From Candidatus Bathyarchaeota archaeon (GTDB lineage Archaea; Thermoproteota; Bathyarchaeia; Bathyarchaeales; Bathycorpusculaceae), in contig JAOZID010000010.1 in assembly GCA_026014465.1 (NCBI GenBank), positions 712,288 to 776,287 of the forward strand: a stretch of 64,000 nt of DNA. The letters are read 5' to 3'. The position numbers and the translations under genes were made by a program. Shown here one piece after another: positions 16,734-23,765 of the stretch (the stretch's first letter is position 1; every line of letters starts with the position of its first letter). The notes under the pieces are model-generated. The model had not been told where the DNA came from. It saw only the letters and a list, made by a program, of their open reading frames with translations, and did not search any database.

Positions 16734-17279
16734 TTATAATTGGATTATTTCTGGGGTTACGGTGGTCGGCGTTAGTCTTAGCATGCCGACGGTGGGTTTT
16801 GTTAGGAATGGGGGTTGAGGGTTGGTGGGGCTGCCGGGGTTGATGTAGAGGGTTGGTCCTTCTTTTTGGATGCGGGCGGTGTGGGTGTGTCCGTATACGA
16901 AGATGTTGAAGCTGTTTTGTTTGGCGAGTTCGCGTAGTTTTCGCATGCCTGAGAATGCTCCGGGGTCGTGGATGACGCCGATTTTCCAGTCCATGATTTC
17001 TAGGCTGTTTAGTTTGGGCAATGCGCCGCTGACTTGGGGGCCATCCATGTTTCCGTGAACTGCAATAACAGGCGCTAGTTGCTCTAGCTCGTCTATGACA
17101 GAGAGCTCCACGATGTCACCGGCATGGATGATGTAGTCCACGTTTTCAAAGACTTCAAAAACTGTTTGGGGAATGCACCTTGCACGTGAGGGCACATGTG
17201 TGTCAGAAATCAACCCAAATGTCGTAGCTTTCTCTGCATGCGGTAAATTGGAACGAACCCGCGCCTGACCATTTAACAT
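16734..17279 (-). CDS. YfcE/MJ0936-type metallophosphoesterase
   Basis: About 181 residues. Calcineurin-like phosphodiesterase with all metal motifs: LISDTH (Asp, His), HAGDIV (Asp), HGNMD (Asn, His), VIHD (His) and YGHTHTA (two His), in the order of the single-domain YfcE/MJ0936 group. These enzymes hydrolyse phosphodiesters in vitro; the cellular substrate is unclear. I chose ATG 17279 because GGAGGG stands six bases before it; the frame runs open further upstream (to 17342), but those residues look unlike the family. It stands alone, and no partner gene is obvious. Confidence 0.85.
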   Translation of the reverse strand: MLNGQARVRSNLPHAEKATTFGLISDTHVPSRARCIPQTVFEVFENVDYIIHAGDIVELSVIDELEQLAPVIAVHGNMDGPQVSGALPKLNSLEIMDWKIGVIHDPGAFSGMRKLRELAKQNSFNIFVYGHTHTARIQKEGPTLYINPGSPTNPQPPFLTKPTVGMLRLTPTTVTPEIIQL

Positions 17280-17443
17280 ACAACGCCCTCCAAGCAAGTT
17301 TGTGCTTTTCCATAACCTGCCAAACATAATAAAGCTTGACAAGCCCTCAACCTAAAACAAAAACAAGCATCCACACAACGCCTTTCTTTTGCTCTTTTGA
17401 ACAATTCTAAACAAAAGGAAAGCAGAGCCCAAAAGTAGGCTGC

Positions 17444-17731
17444 TTAGTTGGGTTTCCAGATGATTTGGATGGCGTTTTGGTTGCAGGCTTTGGTGCAGGG
17501 GGTTTGGTTGGTTTCGGGTTTGCAAGGGGTGCAGGTGTAGTTGATTTTTTTGCGGTGCTGATCTGTTATGGCTGCAACGGTTTTGTCTTCGAGGTCTATG
17601 AATTCGGTGACGAGTTCAAACGCGTTTTTGGGACATTGCTTGACACAGTTTGCGCAGCCTGTGCATTTGTCGGAGTCTACGATGATAAAGTATTCGCCTG
17701 AAGCATCTATGTAGCCGTAATGCGTCAACAT
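17444..17731 (-). CDS. 2[4Fe-4S] ferredoxin of the Allochromatium (Alvin) type, BzdM-like
   Basis: 95-residue electron carrier. Cluster 1 is bound by CTGCANCVKQCP (CX2CX2CX3C). Cluster 2 has an extended spacing, CTPC-X8-CTKAC (CX2CX8CX3C), the mark of Alvin-type ferredoxins with very negative potentials; I recall that the ferredoxin serving benzoyl-CoA reductase in Thauera belongs to this type. ATG 17731 follows AAAGGACG and gives a normal ferredoxin; the longer frame upstream runs into the ATPase gene. It is the last gene of the reductase-like run, 14 bases after the ATPase stop, and is most likely the electron donor to those ATPases. Confidence 0.85.
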   Translation of the reverse strand: MLTHYGYIDASGEYFIIVDSDKCTGCANCVKQCPKNAFELVTEFIDLEDKTVAAITDQHRKKINYTCTPCKPETNQTPCTKACNQNAIQIIWKPN

Positions 17732-17745
17732 GTGTTTTTCGTCCT

Positions 17746-18651
17746 TTAGGTTCCTTGTGATTTTTTGTAGAGGGCTTGTCCGATAAGCGCTGCGCCTGTT
17801 GCTCCTGCGACCATGGGGTCTAGTTCGCCTTCGCGCCAATTCGGCGAGGGCAAGGTCTTGACGCCTAAGATGTTTTCGACTCGGGAGACGATGCCTAGGT
17901 TTTTGGATTGTCCACCTGTGACGACAAGGTCAGGTTCTAAGCCGACACGGTTGATGAGATTTGCCATTCTCATGGCCATGGCGCGGGTGTATGCGGCGAG
18001 GACTTTTTCTGTTGACCAGCCCTTTCGTAGCAGGCCGATGGCTTCGGTTTTGGCGTAGGCAACACAGGTGCAGCTTACCGCTTCGGGTTCTTCTTTAACG
18101 CTTAGGGAGGCTTTTCCGATTTCTTCGATGGGAATTTTGAGCAAATCAGCAAAGACTTCCATGCCCCTGCCTGTACCGGCGGCGCATTTGTCGTTCATCA
18201 AAAACGAGGTGACTCTGCCGGTTTCGTCGCAGTGAATCGCTTTAATGTCTTGCCCACCCACGTCAAGAATCGTGCGTACCGTGGGTCCCCAGATGTAGTT
18301 GGCGCCTTTGGCGTGGCAGGCGATTTCGGTTATGGCTTTGTTTGCCATGGGGACGTTTACGCGTCCGTAGCCTGTGCCGACGGTGTATTTGATGTCTTCG
18401 GGTTTTAGGTCTGTGCCTTTTAGGACCATGTCTAGGGCTTTGCGGGCGCTGTCAGGACTGTTGGAGCCTGTGCGGGTTACTGCCCACGCGTAGATTTCGC
18501 CGTCAACTGCGATGGCTGCTTTGGAGCCTACAGAGCCTACGTCGATGCCCACGGTGATTACGTCTTTGCGGTCCCAACTCTTGTCACTGCGGACGTGGTT
18601 GTATTCTTTCCAGCGCCAGTACTCTTTCTGGTCAGGTTGTGCTTGTGTCAT
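17746..18651 (-). CDS. ASKHA ATPase, benzoyl-CoA reductase / 2-hydroxyacyl-CoA dehydratase activator family (BzdQ/BcrA-like)
   Basis: 301 residues. In this family ATP hydrolysis drives an electron from an Fe-S cluster at the dimer interface into the substrate subunit. Phosphate motifs are VGIDVGSVGSKAA (about 33-45) and ILDVGGQDIKAI (about 109-120), and the adenosine end is VVTGGQSKN. The bridging-cluster cysteines sit in NDKCAAGTGRG and SCTCVAYAK. The first 30 residues form a polar extension. It overlaps the next upstream ATPase gene (18648-19448) by four bases. Two different ATPases in tandem imply a heterodimer, as in class I benzoyl-CoA reductases and unlike the homodimeric dehydratase activators. 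Confidence 0.85.
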   Translation of the reverse strand: MTQAQPDQKEYWRWKEYNHVRSDKSWDRKDVITVGIDVGSVGSKAAIAVDGEIYAWAVTRTGSNSPDSARKALDMVLKGTDLKPEDIKYTVGTGYGRVNVPMANKAITEIACHAKGANYIWGPTVRTILDVGGQDIKAIHCDETGRVTSFLMNDKCAAGTGRGMEVFADLLKIPIEEIGKASLSVKEEPEAVSCTCVAYAKTEAIGLLRKGWSTEKVLAAYTRAMAMRMANLINRVGLEPDLVVTGGQSKNLGIVSRVENILGVKTLPSPNWREGELDPMVAGATGAALIGQALYKKSQGT

Positions 18652-19448
18652 TGTCTTTGCGCCCTCTTTGCACGGCTTTGCGCAAGTAATGCAGCACCCA
18701 AAGCACCCACAAACTCGGGGTCCTGTGGCACCAAAATGTTAACGCCAAGTTTTCGCTTAAACGACTCAACAAACCCCACATCCTTACCAACACCACCAAT
18801 TAGCACTACGTCGTTGTTTATGCCTAGGCGGTGTACCATGGAGGATACGCGGTCTGCCATGGCGTCAAATACTGCGCGGGCGATTTCGGGTTTGGATTCT
18901 TGGCGGTGAATTAAGGTTACAACGTCGGATTCGCCGAAGATGACGCAGCTGGCGTTTATGGTGCTTGCGCGTTCGGCTTTGAGCGAGAGGGGACCCATTT
19001 CTTCGAGTTTGACTTCTATGGCGCGTGCCATAGCTTCTATGAAGGTTCCTGCCCCTGCGGCGCATCGTTCGTTAACTACGAAGTCAACCATCATGCCGCG
19101 GTCGTCGCATTTTACGGCGCGGGCTTCCTCGGCGCCTACGTCCACGATGGTTCGAGCCGAGGGGATTAGGTAGACTCCTGCACGGGCGTCTGCGCTCATC
19201 ATGCTTGTGGTTGCATTTAAGTGAGGTGCCATCTCCATGCCTGAACCTGTTGCCAAGACGTAACTTAGGTCGTTTTGGGTTGCACCCGCCGCCTGTAGGG
19301 CTTGGTCGAGGGCTTGTTGTGCGGCTTTGGTGGGTTCAAAACCTGAGAAGGCTTTTGCTTTAGCGGCAACCTCCCCGTCCTTGACCAGTACGACCTTGAC
19401 GGTTTGGATGCCCATATCTATTCCAGCAGTCAACATACTCTTATTCAC
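18648..19448 (-). CDS. ASKHA ATPase, benzoyl-CoA reductase activator family, second subunit (BzdP/BcrD-like)
   Basis: 266 residues, a paralogue of the ATPase at 17746-18651. Motifs: AGIDMGIQTVKVVLV (phosphate 1), IVDVGAEEARAV (phosphate 2), NERCAAGAGTF and INASCVIFGES (cluster cysteines), and VVLIGGVGKDVG (adenosine loop). The cluster-binding cysteines are kept in both paralogues, as needed for a bridging [4Fe-4S] at a heterodimer interface. The phosphate 2 loop reads GAEEARA where its partner has GGQDIKA, so the two subunits may differ in ATP use. The gene is one base downstream of the large subunit and four bases overlapped with the partner: a tight operon. Confidence 0.85.
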   Translation of the reverse strand: MNKSMLTAGIDMGIQTVKVVLVKDGEVAAKAKAFSGFEPTKAAQQALDQALQAAGATQNDLSYVLATGSGMEMAPHLNATTSMMSADARAGVYLIPSARTIVDVGAEEARAVKCDDRGMMVDFVVNERCAAGAGTFIEAMARAIEVKLEEMGPLSLKAERASTINASCVIFGESDVVTLIHRQESKPEIARAVFDAMADRVSSMVHRLGINNDVVLIGGVGKDVGFVESFKRKLGVNILVPQDPEFVGALGAALLAQSRAKRAQRQ

Positions 19449-19449
19449 C

Positions 19450-20778
19450 TTAGAAGTCCACTCGGGCAGAGAGCATTTCTAGGAAAGCTTCTACGCGGGT
19501 TTTCATTTGCCCCACGTCCTCACGAGTGTACTCAGTGTCTAAGTAATAGACTGGAACATTAATTTTATCCAAAGCGCGCTTCACCCTTGAGTACTCCATC
19601 GCATACAACATACAACCACGCACCACATAATAGATGACGCCGTCGATATGGTAGTCCTTGATTTTTGTTAGGAGCCAGTTTATGCGGTCTTCGTTACCGT
19701 CCTTAGAGGTAAAGCAGGGACAGGTTGATGCCATCAAGTACCGCTCGGATACGGCGTTTATCATATCATCCATTGTCCACTCGTCAATGCCCACGGGGTC
19801 GTTAAGCAATCGGTCGCTACTGCATAGCTCGTCGGCTACTAGCACGCCTGGCGGGTTTGCTTCTTCAACCAAAGTGGGTAGTTTCCAGTTGTCAGGCCAA
19901 AACATCGGCGTTCCGGTAACCATCACGCGCGGAGTGTCAGGCGGGCAAGCCCAATCTTTTTGTTCACGGCGCTTCTCCAATTCGTCGCACAGTTCCTCGG
20001 TTTTTTTTGTCCACCGCTCAATATCATCCCAAGTGCTTGCTTGATTAACCAGCATTGCGTCTCTGCCCATTAGTACGCTGTTGCCTTTGCGTAGGTCTTG
20101 GAGGCGACGGAAGGCTTTGCTGGCTTTTTGCATGGTTTCGATGGCGGCGCGCAGTTTCTTGCTAGTTATCTTGTTGCCTGTTAGCTGTTCAAGTTGGGTT
20201 TTGATGGCTTTGATTTCTTCACGCCACATAACAAGCGACTGCGAAGAGTCCTTGACGCGCGGGGGCGACATGGTCCAGATGGGTTTGGTGTCGCTTAGGA
20301 TTTCGCTAAGTTTAGTCATGCCGTCGCAGGTAAGGTTGCTTATGATGGCATCGCTTAGTTCCATGTACGGCGAGAAGCTTATCATTTTGGCTCCGATGGT
20401 GGAGCGTATGACGGGGCAGACTTCAACGGGAACAACGCGGTCACCCAACTTGGAAGTGTCATACCAACCCGAATTTAGCCGCACGGGAATGGCGTCAGCA
20501 GCCAAAATCAACTCTATGGGAGCGAAAATGCAAAAGTACCCGATTACTTTTTTGCCCTTGGCTTTTTCGGCTTGGATTTCTGCTTTGCGTTTCTCAAAAT
20601 CGGCAAGTTCATCAAAATAAGCCATAGCTTTGGGTCGGTTGGGGTCAGTTTTTTTCATGCGTGCGATGTTGTCGGCTATGACGTTTTGGGAGGTGGTTTT
20701 AACCGAAGTGTTTAGCTCTCCGATTTCTTTTTGGGGCATATCGGGCAAGTATTTTTTTTCTGGATTTTGGCTTTTCAT
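19450..20778 (-). CDS. 2-hydroxyacyl-CoA dehydratase / benzoyl-CoA reductase large subunit (BzdO/BcrB-like)
   Basis: 442 residues, HgdB/BcrB/BzdO family, the Fe-S protein that meets the CoA substrate. Family marks: GKKVIGYFCIFAPIELILAADA near 75-95 (Cys83), VVPVEVCPVIRS (Cys121), NLTCDGM (Cys151), and the late cysteines DELCSSD, STCPCFT and RGCMLYAM. The length matches the BzdO/BcrB type. Class I benzoyl-CoA reductases have a second, related subunit (BcrC/BzdN); none is seen in this window. Gene order here (large subunit, ATPase, ATPase, ferredoxin) matches my memory of bzdO-P-Q-M. The substrate is unknown, and an aromatic acyl-CoA is only one possibility. Confidence 0.82.
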   Translation of the reverse strand: MKSQNPEKKYLPDMPQKEIGELNTSVKTTSQNVIADNIARMKKTDPNRPKAMAYFDELADFEKRKAEIQAEKAKGKKVIGYFCIFAPIELILAADAIPVRLNSGWYDTSKLGDRVVPVEVCPVIRSTIGAKMISFSPYMELSDAIISNLTCDGMTKLSEILSDTKPIWTMSPPRVKDSSQSLVMWREEIKAIKTQLEQLTGNKITSKKLRAAIETMQKASKAFRRLQDLRKGNSVLMGRDAMLVNQASTWDDIERWTKKTEELCDELEKRREQKDWACPPDTPRVMVTGTPMFWPDNWKLPTLVEEANPPGVLVADELCSSDRLLNDPVGIDEWTMDDMINAVSERYLMASTCPCFTSKDGNEDRINWLLTKIKDYHIDGVIYYVVRGCMLYAMEYSRVKRALDKINVPVYYLDTEYTREDVGQMKTRVEAFLEMLSARVDF

Positions 20779-20790
20779 TTGGTTTTTCTC

Positions 20791-21735
20791 CTACTCGATT
20801 TTTGAGGGTTCTAACCAGTTGCGGGATTTGAGCAGGGTTTTTCCTGCGAATTTTAGTGTGAGGCAGTCTTGGTAGGGGCACATTTCTAGGCACCGCATGC
20901 AGTTTAGGCACATGGACGTTTTTATGTCGCCGCCTTTTTGCTCGTAAACTTCGGTTACCTGTACAGGGCACACGCGTTTGCAGATGCCGCATTTGGTGCA
21001 TTTCTCTTCAGCCTTGTTTAGGTGTAGCAGGGGCAATGCTTTGAACGCGCTAAAACGGTTAAGCGCCGCAATCGAAACGCCTGTGGGGCAGAAGCGGCAC
21101 CAGAACCTTCGGGTCATGAACGCGCCGCCTGCGGTGATTGCTATGAAAGCTACTACCGCTATGGTGACTAGGATGGATTCGGGGAAGTATTGGGTGAAGC
21201 CGCGTATGTAGGGGTAGCTTAGGCTGTAGTCGCCAAAGCCTATATCGCCAGGCCACGGGATAAGCAGGGTCTCTAAGGGGCCTAGGAAGTAGATTATTAG
21301 GGGTTTGAAGGGGTCTTGGAACTGGAAAAAGGCGCTCCACGTTTTGGGGTCTAAGGCACCAAAGAATAGGGGCAACGTAAGCACCCAAGCAGCCAAGACG
21401 TAACGGATTTTGTGTAGGGCTTTGTTTAGTTTTTCGGGGAAGAGCCAGTATCGGATTTTGAGGGCTTTACGTAGCGAGGTAATCAAATCCATGTACAAAC
21501 CAAACGGGCAAAGCCACCCGCAGAAGAACCGTCCGAAAAACAGCGGCAACACCAATATGATAATGCCCAAGACAAGGGCGTTCCACTGCGCGATAAGAAT
21601 CATTGCAGAGAAAATAACGACAAACGAGAGGATTTGGGTGTAGATGCGCAGGTAACTGATTTTGTGAGTGCGGTTTTTTATCCAGATGAACAGGACAAGA
21701 AGCCCAGCTAAGCCAAGCCCCGAATACATCACCAA
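20791..21735 (-). CDS. NapH-like membrane polyferredoxin (copy adjacent to reductase-like genes)
   Basis: 314 residues. N-terminal half membrane-bound (about five helices) with FGRFFCGWLCPFGLYMDLI and RRFWCRFCPTGVS, the two CxxxCP loops of the NapH/CcoG/NosR-C family. The C-terminal cytoplasmic tail carries two [4Fe-4S] sites: CTKCGICKRVCP and CLNCMRCLEMCP. Such proteins move electrons across or along the membrane to a soluble partner. It stands 12 bases upstream of the BzdO-like gene and shares layout with the copy at 22658-23662, including the conserved tail LLKSRNWLEP, so it arose by duplication. It is the natural candidate for bringing electrons to the ferredoxin and ATPase set. Confidence 0.85.
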   Translation of the reverse strand: MVMYSGLGLAGLLVLFIWIKNRTHKISYLRIYTQILSFVVIFSAMILIAQWNALVLGIIILVLPLFFGRFFCGWLCPFGLYMDLITSLRKALKIRYWLFPEKLNKALHKIRYVLAAWVLTLPLFFGALDPKTWSAFFQFQDPFKPLIIYFLGPLETLLIPWPGDIGFGDYSLSYPYIRGFTQYFPESILVTIAVVAFIAITAGGAFMTRRFWCRFCPTGVSIAALNRFSAFKALPLLHLNKAEEKCTKCGICKRVCPVQVTEVYEQKGGDIKTSMCLNCMRCLEMCPYQDCLTLKFAGKTLLKSRNWLEPSKIE

Positions 21736-21784
21736 GCTAAGGATGTCGCTTAACGTTTTTAGGAGGGATATTTTTTGTTACACC

Positions 21785-22480
21785 TCAAACGGTAAATCCG
21801 CTAATTATTGTGATGACGCCCAAAACCACCATAACGGCTGCCCCCGCCAGTGAGACCCATTTTCGAAATAAGGGGGCTTTGTTGAGTAGCCAGCCTGTTA
21901 CGCCTCCGAGCAGCAGAATCGGAGAGAGGGTAGTTCCCAACCCAAACAAAACTGCCACCGCCACGCTGCCTGCAGGGGAAACAAACGACGCGGTGTATAT
22001 TAGAAGCAGCATCAATGGCGGACACAAAACCAAGCCGCGGCTTAGACCTAAAACAAATGCGCCTGAATCAAACCCGCCCCAACGCCTCCAACGCGAAGAC
22101 TCCACCACCGTAGAGCCGCAGTTTTGGCAGGGCTGACTACGACGGCTTTTTAGGTAGATGCTTACACCGATGAGCATTGTTATTACTCCAAAAGCATACG
22201 ACGAGTACTGCTGGATGGGCGCTAAAGCAGTTTCGGTTAGCAAGAACCCGAAGGCGCCGCTAAGAACCGCGATGGCTGCTCCGATTATGGCGTAGGCGGT
22301 TAGGCGTCCTGAATTGAAAACCAAAGTGACCGTGGTTGCTTTGCGAAAACCCGCGCCGATACCTGCGATGTAACTGGCAAGGTAGGGCAGGCAAGAAGAC
22401 GTGCAGAAAACAAGCCCGTACAGTATTCCAACTGCAAACGCTTCCAAATACGGGTTTGAAATCTGAGTTATCACCGACAT
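21785..22480 (-). CDS. CcdA/DsbD-type transmembrane thiol-redox protein (TauE/SafE-like region)
   Basis: 231 residues, six or seven helices. The first helix carries FCTSSCLPYLASYIAG and a later one GLVLCPPLM, placed like the two membrane-embedded Cys of CcdA/ScsB proteins that pass reducing equivalents across the membrane. A cytoplasmic or external loop has CQNCG. It stands between two NapH-like genes in the same orientation (48 bases after it, about 180 before), so a shared electron path is likely. It may hand electrons from the cytoplasm to the outer face or feed the polyferredoxins. The alternative annotation, sulfite exporter TauE/SafE family, is less informative. Confidence 0.75.
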   Translation of the reverse strand: MSVITQISNPYLEAFAVGILYGLVFCTSSCLPYLASYIAGIGAGFRKATTVTLVFNSGRLTAYAIIGAAIAVLSGAFGFLLTETALAPIQQYSSYAFGVITMLIGVSIYLKSRRSQPCQNCGSTVVESSRWRRWGGFDSGAFVLGLSRGLVLCPPLMLLLIYTASFVSPAGSVAVAVLFGLGTTLSPILLLGGVTGWLLNKAPLFRKWVSLAGAAVMVVLGVITIISGFTV

Positions 22481-22657
22481 TTTCTAAGGTCTCGGCGTTT
22501 TTAGATAAAGCAGATACGAACAGATAGCATTTAAATCTTACATAACTAACCTGCAACCTGTGCGTTTTACACCTCAAGCTGCCGCCAAAGTTGCATACAA
22601 CCCCTAAAGCCAATTTTCGAGCCATTTGAACAGCAAACAGGATACAACACAGGCAAG

Positions 22658-23662
22658 TTATGCGGGTTCTTTTGGGGGCTCTAACCAGTTGCGCGATTTG
22701 AGCAGGTTTTTATTTGCAAAGTTAAGCTTAAGGCAGCCGTCGTAGGGGCACATCTCCACGCAACGCAGGCAAAGCATGCAAATTGAAGAGTCGATTTTGC
22801 CGCCTTTTTGGTCGTAAACTTCTTGGGCTTGAACCGTGCAAACCCGCCTGCAAATTCCGCATTTCGTGCATTTTTCCTCAGACTTTTCCAGATGCAACAG
22901 AGGCGCCCACCCAAAACCCCGAAGCTTACTCGCGACGGCAAAAGAGGCACCCGTGGGACAAAAACGGCACCAAAACCGCCTAACAAAAAACGAAGCCAAA
23001 ACCGTCAAGCCAACAAAAACCAGCACCGCAACCAAGGCGTACTGAGAACCAGCGTAATACACGATTTGGTCAAAATACGGATAGTTCAGGTTTGAACCAA
23101 GAATTTGCCAAGGCGCAACCAAGGGCACCAAAGGACCCAACAGAATCCGTGCGGGGTTGAAGACGCCTGAGAGGAAAATTACGTCCGAGGATGTGACGTG
23201 GCTGTTAAAATGCATCAGCACCAAGGGGGCTCCAAGGAAGAAGGCGAGCAGAAGGTAGCGGAGGTTGTTGAGGTACGTGTTTAGTTTTGGGGGGAGGTTG
23301 AGGTAGCGGGTTTTGAGGGTTTGGCGTAGCAGGCTGATTAGGTCCATGTAGAATCCGAAGGGGCAGATCCAGCCGCAGAAGAACCGCCCAAAAAATAGGG
23401 TCATCAACAGAAGCGTCGCCAAGAATACGCTAAGCCAGAGTGGAAAGGAGATTAGGTAGAAGATGGCGGCTTGGCTTATGAGTTGTATGAATAATCTGAG
23501 GTAGCTGATTTTTTTGGATTTGTTTTTTTGCCAGATGTGGATGGCTAAGGCTCCAGCTATTAACAGCCCCGCAAATACGGCTACTTTAAGCAACTCAACC
23601 ATCAAACCAGCAAACGCCACCGTTTCAGCCTCACAACCAGCAACAGCAAGAAGCAAGAACAA
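22658..23662 (-). CDS. NapH-like membrane polyferredoxin (first copy of run)
   Basis: 334 residues, paralogue of 20791-21735. Membrane part with FGRFFCGWICPFGFYMDLI and RRFWCRFCPTGAS, followed by CTKCGICRRVCT and CMLCLRCVEMCP cluster sites. One predicted difference is that the second cluster motif of the first group ends in CT rather than CP. An extra hydrophobic helix precedes the family core, and the first residues (MFLLLAVAGCEAET) might include a lipobox-like Cys, though this is not certain. It is the first gene of the seven-gene minus-strand run; about 100 bases separate it from the surface protein gene at 23766. Confidence 0.82.
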   Translation of the reverse strand: MFLLLAVAGCEAETVAFAGLMVELLKVAVFAGLLIAGALAIHIWQKNKSKKISYLRLFIQLISQAAIFYLISFPLWLSVFLATLLLMTLFFGRFFCGWICPFGFYMDLISLLRQTLKTRYLNLPPKLNTYLNNLRYLLLAFFLGAPLVLMHFNSHVTSSDVIFLSGVFNPARILLGPLVPLVAPWQILGSNLNYPYFDQIVYYAGSQYALVAVLVFVGLTVLASFFVRRFWCRFCPTGASFAVASKLRGFGWAPLLHLEKSEEKCTKCGICRRVCTVQAQEVYDQKGGKIDSSICMLCLRCVEMCPYDGCLKLNFANKNLLKSRNWLEPPKEPA

Positions 23663-23765
23663 TCGGGTTTGTAATCCAAAAAGGAACTGTCAGATTAAAG
23701 CGTAACTACAAACTGTACAGACGCAAACGAAAAGAAGAGAGAAGAAAAGAGCGGAGAGAGCGGGG

